A DNA stretch of 57,529 bases from Hortaea werneckii (taxonomy: Eukaryota > Ascomycota > Dothideomycetes > Mycosphaerellales > Teratosphaeriaceae). Below are positions 40,391 through 51,203 of this stretch, piece by piece (position 1 is the stretch's first letter; each line of letters starts with the position of its first letter). Both the position numbers and the translations under genes were made by a program. Under the pieces are notes generated by a model that had not been told where the DNA came from, did not search any database, and worked only from the letters and a program-made list of their open reading frames with translations. The stretch spans positions 1 through 57,529 of the forward strand of contig JBAOKB010000098.1 of assembly GCA_037044905.1 (NCBI GenBank). The letters are read 5' to 3'.

Positions 40391-41834
40391 GGCTGTAATA
40401 CGAGGATGAATCGTGGAAGGGAAATGCAACTCTGACCAAGGAGGGTGGCTGCGAGTCAACTAGGCAGGAGAAGTCTCTGTTTCGATCAATGCAATCCGGA
40501 TTGCGGCCACATGGTCGACGACGAGGAGCTTCGTTGAATCTTGTACTATTACCACAGCACCGACAACTTGATCACAACCCAGGAAGGATGATGATGGCTC
40601 CACTCAACTACCGAACAAGGACACAGCCCAAACAAAAGAACAGTACGTAACATAATGCACCGGCTTGTGGCCCACACTGCAACACTTGCTCGTCCTGACC
40701 GCGATGAATCCTTTGCGGTTCCAAGGTGGATCGTTTACCAATCAAAGCCACAGGCTTTCGTCCCTCTCGGATCGGACGGAGTGTCCGAGCCGCTTCGCTT
40801 GGAAGATCATACAGCGAATCACCCATGATCCCGTCCAAAAGCTATGCATAATTCTCCATCTGTACTCGTCTCACATAAGCTCAGGCGCGACAGTGCTGGA
40901 ATGCCAGCAGCGGTGAGATTCTTCTTATGTTACGGTTGCTACAGTCATTCTGTAACAGTGCCAAGGAGGACAAGCTCCAATAAAGTTCGGGGAGTATGAT
41001 GCCAAGACATGGAGAAGACTCTCACTGGCGATTAACTCGAGGTAGCCGATGAGGATGTGGCTATGAATGGCTGTGTCTATGGGCTGTGGTTGTCTGATCT
41101 GCAGGTTGTGCAGGAGGAGATACTGACGTTGTACAGCTCGTACGAGTAGACCGCCTCCATGTCCGGCCCGCGTTCTCTACTAGCCTGGCCGTAGAGACTG
41201 ACGAAGTCACTGGCGTCGGCTTCTTTCGATCGTACCCGCGGAGTGCCTCTCGTTTGCGGTATGGTTGGTACCATCGAACGGCTCGCTTAGAGCCCTCGTG
41301 GTAGTTGCACAGGTTGCAAAAAATTCCAAGTAGTGAATCCAGACCTAATATTACATCGACGTCAGCGGCTGAAAGTGGCCGCGACCCGCGCCATGTCGCG
41401 CCAGTCAAACCTTCTCCTATCAGCCCTTTCTACCTCGGAGCCTTCGACCAGCAAATCGTATGGCCGTGAAGACATGCAGTCACCGCGGAACTCATCAGAT
41501 GCGCGTAGAGACATCGCGCCCAGCGGCTACCAGAGTAGGCAAGACCAATGAAGTCGCAGGCCACAGCCACTCGACGGTCGTGCTTCTGGAACTTGGCAGT
41601 GAACTTTATCCGCTTTCACGGCAGGAGAGGCTCCAACTTCGCGTGCAGGCAACATGGCGCTGTCGCATAGCAAGAGCGCAAGAGCGTTGCATAGCCCTAA
41701 ATCGAGATGCTAAATGCCGGTACAAAAATCAAGGTAGGCAGGCATTTTTTCCTTCTCATCAAAGCAGATGTGCGTCCGTTTCCGTCAGTAGGCAGCCAAA
41801 CGCCACCCATTGTTTTCTCTGAACAGCAGGGGAT
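40391..41834. other. Intergenic: GH43 3' end and kinase-like gene promoter
   Basis: 1.4 kb. Open frames of up to 120 codons (for example 41460-41822) have no motif or hydrophobic pattern and are considered chance. No repeats or RNA genes seen. Confidence 0.5.
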
Positions 41835-43100
41835 ATGGGACGCATCAAAAGCCCCGTGAGGCCACGGTTATTGCCATATCACCCTACCAGAAAATCCCTT
41901 TTCCTTAGAGTCGTGCTCCTTATTGGCCTCTTGTGTGGTTTTCAGTTCTTAAGGTTACACTACGTCTACCGAGCAGCGCTGCAGGCGAAGTATGTCCCTA
42001 CAGACTTCGGCAGCACGCTTCCGGACTTCAACCTGACAGACGACCAATTACGCGCACGGCATGACCTGCTGGCGACCCGGCCAGAATGGAAACGACTCGG
42101 GGGCGGGTGCGAAGGCGCGACTTTCGTACATGGGACTCATGTCATTAAGACCTTTAACTCAGGCAAGTTGCCGCGGAATTGTATGCCGGTCGAGCAAGGA
42201 GGGTTTTGGACGGCGGTCGGGAATCATTGGGAGCAAACGCGCTGGCCGCCGGAGATCCCAGCCTCGATCTTACTAGCTGGGCATGATGATCCATCGAAAG
42301 AGCGCACAGGACTGGTGCCGGTGACGGATTTCTTTCTGGCAGAGACGGAGGCCGATGCGGGCGTGCGATGGCATTTGGTGTCCCGTCTAGCAGCCGGTGG
42401 CAATCTTGTCAACCTCGCACGGCGACTGCGCCAGACACCCTCAGAAACGCCACGGTTCCGCGAAGTGGACGAAGCATTTCGCCCCGCTTTCCATTCGATC
42501 CTGGAGACCCTGCAGAACGTCCACGAGCATGGGCTCTGCCACGACGATGTCAAGCCGGACAACATCTTTATCGGTGAGGACGACTCGCAGTGGTTCCTCG
42601 GAGACCTTGGCAACATCCGGCACGTGGAGCATCCCTACCACGGCTCGAGGATCTGGCAGCTGAACGACCAAGTGCCAGACTGTCGAGCGAACGATGTCCT
42701 GCGAGCCGTGAAGACATATCTCACCCTCCTACGGCTGGCAGTCGACGACGCCACCGAATTCGATGTGGCTCTGTTCGAAGGCAAAGAGCCCTGGTCGAGA
42801 TTATACTGGATGGCCCAACAAGCTGGCACTAGCCTCTCTGCCTCCGGAATGCAGGACTGGTCAGAGAATCTGGAGCCTGCACAGGCTCCTCCACACTACT
42901 TGTCCAAGTACACCACCACGCCACTCGGGATGTGGAATCCCTTCGCACTTCTCTGGAGCGGCAAGAAAGGCGTATTCCGCAAAGCTGCGGATGAAGCGTT
43001 GGCGATGCGGTTGGGCGAGAAATGGGCGAGACTGTTCGCTCTGACGGATTGGTTCGGAATGCCTGTCGCACCGTGCCCTAGTTACGAAAGTGCGGAGTAA
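41835..43100 (+). CDS. Signal-anchored protein kinase-like protein
   Basis: One exon, 421 residues. A basic N-terminus (RIKSPVRPRLLPYHPTRK) is followed by a hydrophobic segment at about 21-38 (FLRVVLLIGLLCGFQFL): a type II signal anchor, putting the rest in the ER/Golgi lumen or outside. The remainder has a degenerate kinase pattern: a Gly-rich stretch GGGCEGATFVHG, Lys105 in HVIKTF, the catalytic loop CHDDVKPDN (H236, D238 or D237, K240, N243), and DLG (257-259) in place of DFG, with the Mg-binding Asp kept. Thus the residues for ATP binding and catalysis look intact, unlike a clear pseudokinase. One N-glycosylation sequon (NLT at about 66) suits a luminal domain. I do not know the family name; substrates are unknown. 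Converges on the HET gene 275 bp away. Confidence 0.8.
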   Translation: MGRIKSPVRPRLLPYHPTRKSLFLRVVLLIGLLCGFQFLRLHYVYRAALQAKYVPTDFGSTLPDFNLTDDQLRARHDLLATRPEWKRLGGGCEGATFVHGTHVIKTFNSGKLPRNCMPVEQGGFWTAVGNHWEQTRWPPEIPASILLAGHDDPSKERTGLVPVTDFFLAETEADAGVRWHLVSRLAAGGNLVNLARRLRQTPSETPRFREVDEAFRPAFHSILETLQNVHEHGLCHDDVKPDNIFIGEDDSQWFLGDLGNIRHVEHPYHGSRIWQLNDQVPDCRANDVLRAVKTYLTLLRLAVDDATEFDVALFEGKEPWSRLYWMAQQAGTSLSASGMQDWSENLEPAQAPPHYLSKYTTTPLGMWNPFALLWSGKKGVFRKAADEALAMRLGEKWARLFALTDWFGMPVAPCPSYESAE

Positions 43101-43302
43101 CAATTGATCAACGCCTATAAAGCAAACGGCCTAGCAGAATTTAGCATTGGAGTGTGGCGTTGAAATTTTTTCGATTAGGATGCTGTTTATTAAAAACGGT
43201 TGGCACACGATGGGAAGCATATGTGATACCCCCTTAGTCTAGTTGTCATGAGATAGCTTGCGAGTATTTCGATGTCTCACCAAACAAGAAAAAAAGAAAA
43301 GC

Positions 43303-43326
43303 AAAAAAAAAAAAAAAAAAAAAAAA
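43303..43326. repeat. A24 homopolymer
   Basis: 24 consecutive A on the plus strand in the 274-bp gap between the converging kinase-like and HET genes, preceded by shorter A runs. It could feed polyadenylation signals on either strand or be a relic of a retroposed sequence; neither can be shown here. Confidence 0.85.
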
Positions 43327-43374
43327 GGGGAGTCTTCAACGCTTCCAAATTCTGATAACCCCGATGCAGAATTC

Positions 43375-45150
43375 CTACACCTTCTCAGCCAAACTGGGCT
43401 TCCATATACTGTCACAGCGAAAAGTCTCTCGAAGAGCCACCTTATCTTGCTCCGATACTTCAGAGTCATCCTCCGCCGGAATGGGCACAGGCCCTTCCCG
43501 ATCCGAACGTAACAATATCGGAACGCCCGCGGCCGTGAAATACCTATGGACGAACCACGCGTGGGAGTGTGCCGCGATGATCGACACCCCGAGGAAATCG
43601 ACACCGCTTCTCTCGTACCGCTTGAAATCGACTCTCAAACAGTGCTTCTGCAGCAGAACGGCGCTTCCAGAGAACTCCGGATCCAGCCGCGGCCGCCAGA
43701 ACTTTTCCAGTGGGCGCTCACGCTTCGCGTTCTCGAGGGTGGTGCTTTTCAGGAGCTCGGCGTCGAAAGCGGGGCGGCCGTTTCTGTCGAAACCTAGGGT
43801 GATGGTCAGAAGGGATTTCTTCTGGAGTCGCGAGGGAGGGTAGGCTATATATAGCTTGGCCGACGGCGTGCCGGGTCGTCGGGGGGCGAGGAGGCGGTAT
43901 TCGTCTGGGCAGGCGGATAAGGTCTCGGCTGTCGCTGCATCACACAGAGTCTGTGTTCCGAGTAATTCGTAAGGCTCACTGAGGTGGTCGATGGTGAAGG
44001 AGAGTTGGAGCGGTGCCGCGCGGCGCTGGCTGCTTGTTGGGGCCTGGGGCACGAAAACCGGCATGATGGCACCTTGGATTTGGGCAGCTCCCAATCTATG
44101 CCATTTGATGCGGTGGAACTGGTCGTCGTCAGGCTCGCTCCGGCAAAGATAGATGACAGCGTAGTCGCCGAGTCTTTTCAGACCGCACTCTAGCGCTACT
44201 TGGTACGTCGTTTCTGAGTTGTCTACGGGCATCATGTGAAGCGCAATCTGGAGTCCGCGATTCGTCATTGCATATGGTATTCGGCCTCGTTTGCTCTTGT
44301 ACGGCACCGTACTTGACGCCTCGCTAAATCCAAAAGCGGTAGCGCTACAAGCGAGAAGGCCGTGAGGGCTTTCTGTATCACTCGTGCAGTCGCAATTGAC
44401 CCAGGCGAAAAGAGATTGGTCATCGGAATGCCGCATGATTTCTTCTTGTAGCCTCTGGAAAGCCTTTCTACCTTCACCGTACAACAGCGGCATGTTGACA
44501 GAGAACAAGCCCATAAGACAGTACGCTGCATCCTCTGTCCTCGTTGTCTCCCGTCCTGCAGCCCAGGACATTCGTTCTGAGATACTGCAGTCTCCGATTC
44601 TCGAACACATTCGTAAGATGTGAGGCCTGATCTGCGTCCGGCGAGAGATGACATCCGCTAGAGAATCTTTGGTACCAAGGAGCGTCCAGTCTATGGAAAG
44701 GAACTGCACTTCATTGGGAGCCAACAACTCCTGTAGAGTCCAGCCTCGCGAAAACCAGCGGCTCCTGACAAAATTCGAATGCTCCGCTAAAGGCTTGTCC
44801 GTGCTAGGCACGTCTGAAAGGTACGCATAGCAGATGGCGGCATCTTCATACCATGCGTACATGGAGTTGATCGCTTCCGAGAGCTCGGCACTGCTGCTCT
44901 TGTCTATACAACATGTATCGACCCAGAGATACGAATAGCCATCTGCCCTTGCTCGACTGATGGCAGCGAGAACTTTCTCAAGGCCATGTCCTTTTGCTTG
45001 TCGTTGGATCACGTCTTGAAACAGGACCTCTTCCCCCTCGGACCACATGTGCGAGAGGATGGCATACGGTGGGACATTTGACCCGTAGAATTCTTTGAAG
45101 CGGAGAGCGTATTCCTCCGGCTTTGGAACGCTTGTCTTTAGCAGTCTCAC
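43375..45150 (-). CDS. HET-domain protein (heterokaryon incompatibility type)
   Basis: HET proteins trigger or modulate programmed cell death after fusion of unlike hyphae, though most members are uncharacterised. One exon, 591 residues. The HET domain begins near residue 30: PPYAILSHMWSEGEEVLFQD, then YSYLWVDTCCIDKSSSAELS, SMYAWYEDAAICYAYLSDV and SRWFSRGWTLQELLAPNEVQ, the three classic blocks. After it come RTEDAAYCLMGLFSVNMPLL and YGEGRKAFQRLQEEIMRHSD, the usual follow-on region. The C-terminal 330 residues are beta-rich and lack WD40, ankyrin or NACHT repeats. No membrane helix. The start MRLLKTSVPK at 45150 is the standard beginning for this architecture (MRLL at the extreme N-terminus), so the gene looks complete and intact. 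Confidence 0.95.
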   Translation of the reverse strand: MRLLKTSVPKPEEYALRFKEFYGSNVPPYAILSHMWSEGEEVLFQDVIQRQAKGHGLEKVLAAISRARADGYSYLWVDTCCIDKSSSAELSEAINSMYAWYEDAAICYAYLSDVPSTDKPLAEHSNFVRSRWFSRGWTLQELLAPNEVQFLSIDWTLLGTKDSLADVISRRTQIRPHILRMCSRIGDCSISERMSWAAGRETTRTEDAAYCLMGLFSVNMPLLYGEGRKAFQRLQEEIMRHSDDQSLFAWVNCDCTSDTESPHGLLACSATAFGFSEASSTVPYKSKRGRIPYAMTNRGLQIALHMMPVDNSETTYQVALECGLKRLGDYAVIYLCRSEPDDDQFHRIKWHRLGAAQIQGAIMPVFVPQAPTSSQRRAAPLQLSFTIDHLSEPYELLGTQTLCDAATAETLSACPDEYRLLAPRRPGTPSAKLYIAYPPSRLQKKSLLTITLGFDRNGRPAFDAELLKSTTLENAKRERPLEKFWRPRLDPEFSGSAVLLQKHCLRVDFKRYERSGVDFLGVSIIAAHSHAWFVHRYFTAAGVPILLRSDREGPVPIPAEDDSEVSEQDKVALRETFRCDSIWKPSLAEKV

Positions 45151-45737
45151 TGTTGACCGTGTAAGTATAAATTGTTACCCACTTTGCAGTTCTTATATCG
45201 GAACGTGTGGCAGAGGTCATGTCAGTATAGGTAGTCGCCAGAACTTCAATGGGCTGTGGCTCAGATTGGGGCTGAGCTTTCGCCTGCAGGAATGCGTCGC
45301 TGCAGCTGGGGATCATTGCCCAGGTGAGTTCCCTCGTAGCATCGCGACAAGATGCGACTATTTACGTTCAGACCGTGTGCAGGAATATACTGCTGCAAGA
45401 CATGGCGTGTTATGCGTCCGTTTCGGGCTAAAGTGACACTTCACTTGCTTCTTCTAAAGTGTTCCAACACCTGCCCATGATGTAGAGATGGGCGTGTATC
45501 CGCATCTAAATTCCTTGGCAGACTCGCCTGCAGGCTTGTCCGCTCCTGTTAGCGCCACTCTTCCAAACGTCTTTGGCATTCAGATGTAGTATACGGAAGA
45601 CTGCAATATTGTTCTTGAAAGGCAAAAGATCAATCTACCTCTGTATGCAAGACCGCCTCAAAGACGCAATGCCATAACTTTCGAGATTTGAACGTACATA
45701 TCAATTTACATGATGGCAGGTGAATTCACTTTTTTCC
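45151..45737. other. Intergenic: HET promoter and deformylase 3' end
   Basis: 587 bp between two genes on the same strand. No open frame of note and no repeat seen. Confidence 0.5.
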
Positions 45738-46730
45738 TTAGTTGAAGACCACAGTCTTGTGTCCGTTCAGGAAAACTCTCTTCTCCGCCCACCATTTGAC
45801 AGCAGCCGCTAGCACTTGGGTTTCAACGTTACTTCCTTCGTCTAGCAGCTCCTTCGGGCTCATGCTGTGATCCACTCTCGCCACTCTCTGCTCGATAATC
45901 GGTCCTTCGTCCAAGTCTGCGGTGACAAAGTGCGCTGTCGCTCCGATGATCTTCACGCCCCTGTCATACGCCTGATGGTAGGGCTTCGCTCCCTTGAATG
46001 AAGGCAGGAAAGAGTGGTGAATGTTGATGATGCGGCCGCTCATCTCAGCGCACAGTCGTGGTGAGATGATCTGCATGTATCGCGCTAAGACAACGAGATC
46101 GATATCTTGCTCCTTGATAAGGTCCAGGATGCGGCTCTCTTGTTCGGCCTTGGTGTCCTTCGTCACTGGTAAATGGTGGAAAGCTACGCCGTAGGACTTG
46201 GCCAAGCCTTCGAATTCAGGGTGGTTGGATACAATCAATGGGATCTCAATGTTGAGCTGGCCGGTCTTCTGACGGAAGAGCAGGTCGTTAAGACAATGTC
46301 CGATCTTTGACACCATGATCATGACTCTAGGCTTGTGCGCCTTCGGCACGATCTGATAGTCCATTTCCAAGTCTTTTGCGAGATCCCCAAAAGGCGCTTG
46401 GAGTTGCGAGGTAGAGTCTGCATGACCAAAGTGGACTCGCATAAAGAACTTTTTGAGATCGGGGTCAGAGAATTGCTGTAGATCCAGCACAGTGAGGCCT
46501 TGTTTCGCCAGGACACCTGTGACAGAGTGCACAATGCCGGCCTTGTCTGGGCACGACAAAGTAAGAATGTGGTCTTGTGAAGCCATAATAGGGGCTTTCC
46601 TGGTGGTGAAGTTCGCCTTTTGATTTACTGCCGAAAAGCTGAGCGCGACAGGCTTGAAGGATGGCCTGCAGACTGGACGGAAGGATGCTTGAAACAACTG
46701 AAACTTGCTGGCGCAGCGCAATGCAGCCAT
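45738..46730 (-). CDS. Formyltetrahydrofolate deformylase (PurU-like), with predicted mitochondrial presequence
   Basis: Hydrolyses 10-formyl-THF to formate and THF, balancing the one-carbon pool. The frame is open upstream to 46859, but ATG 46730 (MAALRCASKFQLFQASFRPV) gives a 330-residue protein whose first 48 residues are Arg/Ser/Phe-rich with no acidic residue, a likely mitochondrial presequence. A second ATG at 46586 (MASQDHILTLSCPDKAG) starts exactly at the ACT domain and could give a cytosolic form. The N-terminal ACT domain is about 49-135; the formyltransferase-fold domain follows with MVSKIGHCLNDLLFR, IPLIVSNH, LARYMQIISP, NIHHSFLPSFKGAKPYHQAY (Asn and His of the catalytic triad) and VTADLDEGPIIEQ (Asp). 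The order and HHSFLPSF match PurU rather than purine GAR transformylase. One exon. Confidence 0.94.
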   Translation of the reverse strand: MAALRCASKFQLFQASFRPVCRPSFKPVALSFSAVNQKANFTTRKAPIMASQDHILTLSCPDKAGIVHSVTGVLAKQGLTVLDLQQFSDPDLKKFFMRVHFGHADSTSQLQAPFGDLAKDLEMDYQIVPKAHKPRVMIMVSKIGHCLNDLLFRQKTGQLNIEIPLIVSNHPEFEGLAKSYGVAFHHLPVTKDTKAEQESRILDLIKEQDIDLVVLARYMQIISPRLCAEMSGRIINIHHSFLPSFKGAKPYHQAYDRGVKIIGATAHFVTADLDEGPIIEQRVARVDHSMSPKELLDEGSNVETQVLAAAVKWWAEKRVFLNGHKTVVFN

Positions 46731-47378
46731 AGAAATATGAATAGCAGACAATGCAGTCTTATTGCTGGCGGCAGGCAAACCTACATAACTTTTCGATCCT
46801 GCTGCTTGGAAAGTTCCATGGCGGTGACTCGCATTTCGGACGGTGTGGGTATCGTGCACGAGCCATCCGGCCTCGGCTGTTGTGTCGTTGACGCGATGTC
46901 AACGACAACGCCAGGAATGCTCGACAAGTACCTAATGTGATCGCGGTAGAATGAATTACATGATGTTCTCAAGAGAGACCTAGCAGCATGTTTCGAAGGC
47001 AATGTGACTGACGGCATCCACCCCTTTCGAAGACCTTGCAGCTGCAAAGCCAGCCGACGTCTGAGAAGTCACCAAATACGAGAGGCACCTCGAGAGACCC
47101 GCATATGATCTTTTGACAGCCGATAAATTCATGGAGCTACCTTAGCTGGGTCTCGGTATCGACCGTATGATTAACAGATGGATTGGAGCTCCATGTCGCT
47201 TACGGTGAGGTTCGCCTTGGGGTAAGTTGGGCTGCTGACCTTGCATCAGCCTCTTTCGTCAGCCGTCACACCTCATCCAAAGTGAAGTACCATTTAGGAT
47301 GGCGGGCTCGTCTCGCCAACCCATCCTTCTCTTAATTTCTCTTCGCACGCACTGGAATCCTGCTGAAAGCTGGCAAAA
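46731..47378. other. Intergenic: divergent deformylase / nuclease-like gene promoter
   Basis: 648 bp between divergent starts. No gene or repeat recognised. Confidence 0.5.
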
Positions 47379-47951
47379 ATGGCACACTCTCTGATTGAGG
47401 TAGACTTCTCCCACACTGAAGGTCTGATCCGCGACGTCTGTCAAGCGACCCTGGAGCGCAAAGATCGCATCGTCGAAGCTCGGCAGGAGAAAGGCGGATG
47501 GGAGGGCTGGCTACAAGTGGAGCTTGCTTATTACTTGCGCCGGAAACTGGGTATGCAGTATGAGATTCAGCGAGAACAGCCAGTCTTCGCCGGCAGACAG
47601 CTTATTGATCTGTGGGCATTGCCTCTTCCTGGCCAGAGGAATTCACCATGGATCGGCGTAGAGCTGAAAGTTGAATCGGAATACCAGACGGGGAGCGGAA
47701 AGACGCTGTTGCCGCGCTTCAAAAACGACATCATCAAGTGCAATGCTGGGCCAAAGACCGAGTTCAAATCTGGGCAAGGGACGTGCCTCTGGGCAATAGC
47801 GATTACTTCGCTGTCTGGCGATCTGGCTGGTTACAAGCAAATTGCCATCGACACGAATACCCTCATCTGCTACTGTCCCTTGATAGTAGATCACGAGTTT
47901 CAGATAAAGAATGTCTTCGTCTTATGGTGGGCCAGACAATTCAAAACATGA
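47379..47951 (+). CDS. Small PD-(D/E)XK nuclease-like protein
   Basis: One exon, 190 residues, starting MAHSLIEVDFSH. I do not recognise a named family. The pattern fits the restriction-endonuclease-like core: an N-terminal helix with Glu48 (GWLQVELAYYLRRKL), a beta strand ending in Asp77 (RQLIDLWAL), a strand with Glu95-x-Lys97 (WIGVELKVES), then helix and strand ending with TCLWAIAITS. The E..D..ExK order and spacing are those of PD-(D/E)XK enzymes, including small bacterial DUF-type and restriction proteins. No signal peptide or NLS. It converges on the P450 gene with 88 bp between stops. Alternative: a degenerate fold relative without activity, or a chance match, since the motif is short. 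Presence in few fungi would favour horizontal transfer; not tested. Confidence 0.68.
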   Translation: MAHSLIEVDFSHTEGLIRDVCQATLERKDRIVEARQEKGGWEGWLQVELAYYLRRKLGMQYEIQREQPVFAGRQLIDLWALPLPGQRNSPWIGVELKVESEYQTGSGKTLLPRFKNDIIKCNAGPKTEFKSGQGTCLWAIAITSLSGDLAGYKQIAIDTNTLICYCPLIVDHEFQIKNVFVLWWARQFKT

Positions 47952-48039
47952 GAAGGCATTCGAAACGGCATTTTCAAACTCGAAGCACCTCCAACGACCG
48001 GGATTTGATAGGAAGTATCTATTCAGCCCAAACCTCCTC

Positions 48040-49777
48040 CTAAGCTCGAGGGTGGAACTGCACAGTTGGGCCGTCCCGTAGCGCAACGAAAGCCTCATAT
48101 AGCTGGTACTGGTTAGGGTCACGACGACCCTCGACCTTGTCCGCCGCGCCACCTCCCAAGTTCTTGCTCGCAGGGTCTTGCTTAACGTCGAAGCGGTGGA
48201 CGAGCTTGGCCATGACGATACTCATTTCCAGCCAAGCCAGGTTCTTGCCAATGCCTGTTCAGATGTCAGTATTTGCTTCTGAGCCATGTTCAGAGTCTCT
48301 TGGTACTTACATCCACGCGAGCCGAATGAAAAAGCACAGAAAGCGCTCTCTGCCGCTTCAACCTTGGCCCGAGATGACGGGTCCTTCTCGTCCACGATCC
48401 AGCGTTCGGGGCTGAACTTGAACGGTTCGGGGTAGATCTCACGGTTGTAGCTCAAACAGTACATGCCGATGCTGATCCTGGTCCCCTCCGGGAAGAACTC
48501 GCCATCTACTGTCGTTCCACCAGCCATAACAGTTCGAGCCGGCTCGGCCGGAACAGGCGCATTCATACGGCACGCCTCCTGGATGAAAGCGCGGAGATAC
48601 TTGCAAGAGGAAAGCTGAGCGCCGGCCTTGATTTCGCCAGCCTCGCTGAATACCGAACGCACCTCAGCCGCGAGCTTTGCCTGGATATCCGGGTTTCGGG
48701 CCATGTAGAACAGCATAGCGGACATGACGATACTGGTCGTGTCACTCCCGGCGACAATCATGAGCTCGAGCTCGCCATAAAGTTCGTTCAGGTCGTATCC
48801 TTTTCTGCCCGTCTCCGGGTCGATTGCGTGCCAGAACCAGTAGAAGAAGTCCTTTTGCTGCTCGGATTCGGGCTTCTCTTGCTTCTCGTATTCGTCCTGG
48901 ACACGGCTACGCTCGGTCCGGCAGCGGCCGACAAAGTTCTCCCAGTTCTTCAGGGCCGGAGGGGCTGCGAGGTTGATGAGATAGTCGAGGCCGCGGGGCT
49001 TGAGCCACACCCACCACGAGGCGAAGGGAGAAAAGCAGATCTGTTACTCTCTGTTAACATAGGCCGAGGTCATAGGGCTGAAAAAATGATTATACTGACC
49101 GAATTCATCAGTGACAGGAACTCGGCCAAGATTTCCGGGATGTTTGTCACGTCGCTGTCCGGCTCCTTCATTCCAAACGACTTTCCGAAGCACAAGTCGC
49201 CAAGGATGTCGAATACCAGGTAGTTGATCTTATGCGCCATGTTGAACGACTTGGCTCCATTTTCGCCCTGCTCTTGGAAAAGGTCCAGCCACCTGTCTAC
49301 ATTCGAGTGCACGCTTGGCTCCGCCGATCTCAACGCCTTCTCCGAGAAGGCATGGTTCAAGACACGTCGCTTGCGGGCATGCTCATGGACGTCCGTGACG
49401 TTCCAGGTGCTCTTCACGTCAATGGTCTTGGGCCAGACACGGTAATAGTCGTCGCTCTTCTTGACGTTGCCGCGGGGCCCAAAGATGGTCTTGAATGCCG
49501 TGGGCGTGTTGACTAGGACGGCATCCGGGCGGTATCTGAACGTGGTTCCGTACTTCTCCTGCAGGTTGTAAAGCCAGACATGTCGATCTTGCTTCTGCGT
49601 GTGCCACCAGGACGGGATGACAGAAAGCCGTGCCCAGAACGGTCCGGGATACTTGGCGAGGGGGTGGAAGTACAATCGGTAGACGACGACGGAGAGCAAG
49701 TAGGTGATCGCGACCAGGCCAGTCGTGAGGACCAGGTGAGGGTATGACACCTCCGGGAGGAGGTTTGCGATCGCCAT
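48040..49777 (-). CDS. Cytochrome P450 monooxygenase
   Basis: Microsomal P450, 540 residues. Exons 49100-49777, 48311-49040 and 48040-48254; introns 59 and 56 nt. The N-terminus has a membrane anchor (about 14-32) followed by the proline-rich hinge HPLAKYPGPF. Further marks: oxygen-binding I-helix AGSDTT (323-328), the K-helix ExxR as EACR, PERW, and the haem loop FSFGSRGCIGKN with Cys470 as axial ligand; the second intron splits that cysteine codon. The architecture resembles fungal class-II P450s such as the pisatin-demethylase group, but the family number cannot be set by eye. No other secondary-metabolism backbone gene lies in the window, so it may act in detoxification or on host or environmental compounds. 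The ATG at 49777 is chosen because the anchor follows directly. Confidence 0.95.
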
Positions 49778-51203
49778 TGATCGAGCGAAGACGTAGGAGG
49801 CGGGCGGGGGGCACAATCAAGTTGTTACAAGTACGCAGACGACGAGCGGGGGCCGCCGACTTCACATGATGATAGCCATTGTGCAGAAGCTAGAGGAGGC
49901 GATTTGCCGAACAGAAGAGACGGTCCCCACTTCAGCTTCTTTCAGTATACAGTATACATGCCGGCAAATTGCACGCTAGGCCTTCTAGCTGGGACGGTGT
50001 ATTAACGAGGCGAGAAAAAATCAGAGTCAGTGATTGCACGCGAGCCCTACGCTCCTTCTTATGCCTGTAGACGAAGGATTCCGCCCTGCATTGGGCCACG
50101 CGGCGAGCGACTTAAGAATATCACGGGGTCGTGCATTGTTCATGGGAGATCGAAGGAGGGCTCAAGGGTAATCTAGCTGTTTGGGAAGCGCGGCTGATGT
50201 CTTTTTGTAGTACCGGTTCCGATTTCCCGAAGACTACCCGGCCACCCCCCAGCCAGGGCGAGCCCTACTAGTTGGTCGGCCCAGCTTCCACAACGGCTGC
50301 CGTTGGTGATATTCGTTGATTCTGTGGACTTGTGGGGCAACGGTGATTAGGTAGCAATCTGAACTACTGTAGCAGCAGCGAATCGGCGTCAGTGCGAACA
50401 TGGTCAGTCTGCATGGTTCGGTTGGTTCGATGACTTCCCGGCTTCAAATCGTTGCGCTGTATTGCGCTGTCATCCAAACAATTGCTGACCATTATCAGCA
50501 TCGCCATTCCTCCAAGACCGTCCTTAAGAACAGGCGGCAATAGCCCAACGGGTGTCTACACTTCTCACCTGGAGAAGGGCGCGATTATATACCGTCTCTG
50601 CCGGCGGACATGGCGAGCATGGCAGACGAACGTGCGCCGTCGTCGATCATGGTGTCTAATCATCCTGGTTAAAACTGTTCAACAAGTTGCCCATGTCATC
50701 GACTAGCACATCCAAGTGGACTTGCTCGCTTGTAGACTTTGAGACATTCCACTTGGCCGAGTCGGCCATACAAGCACGTTTTTGGGGCGGGCCTGGGGTG
50801 GTGGTGAAATCTCGACTCGCATGCCCATTCTTAGCTCTGATTCAGAGCGTCTTCCATGGGAACAGTCGCTTCGAAACATTAGCCGTGCTAGCTGCTTGCC
50901 GCCCTATCCCATCGCACCGCAACTCCTTCGTTTGCCAGTCAGAGCCTCGACGCCGAGACGGGCAGAGAAAGGATCGGCGCTCTGCGCAGTGCGGACGGCC
51001 TGCCTCCAGATCTTCTGGGGGTGACCCCAGTAATTAGCTTGAAGGGACGGACGGGCTCCAGTAGTTACTAGACTCCCTATTGCAAGGCTTTGCGCGATCA
51101 CTTCCAGCCCTTGATAACACCAGGCCACCCTCTTTCATCTAGATGCTTGTACCCTTCAATCTACTCTCCGACTGTCGCTGTTGTACGCTGCTGGCCCGTC
51201 TAT

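Noticed and set aside
41460..41822. 120-codon frame just before the kinase-like gene
   Set aside because: No motif; ends 12 bp before the next start, consistent with leader sequence.
43303..43326. A24 as the poly(A) tail of a retroposed gene
   Set aside because: No target-site duplication or coding remnant upstream could be recognised.
49419..49865. 148-codon minus-strand frame overlapping the P450 start
   Set aside because: Arg/Pro-rich alternate-frame shadow of P450 exon 1.
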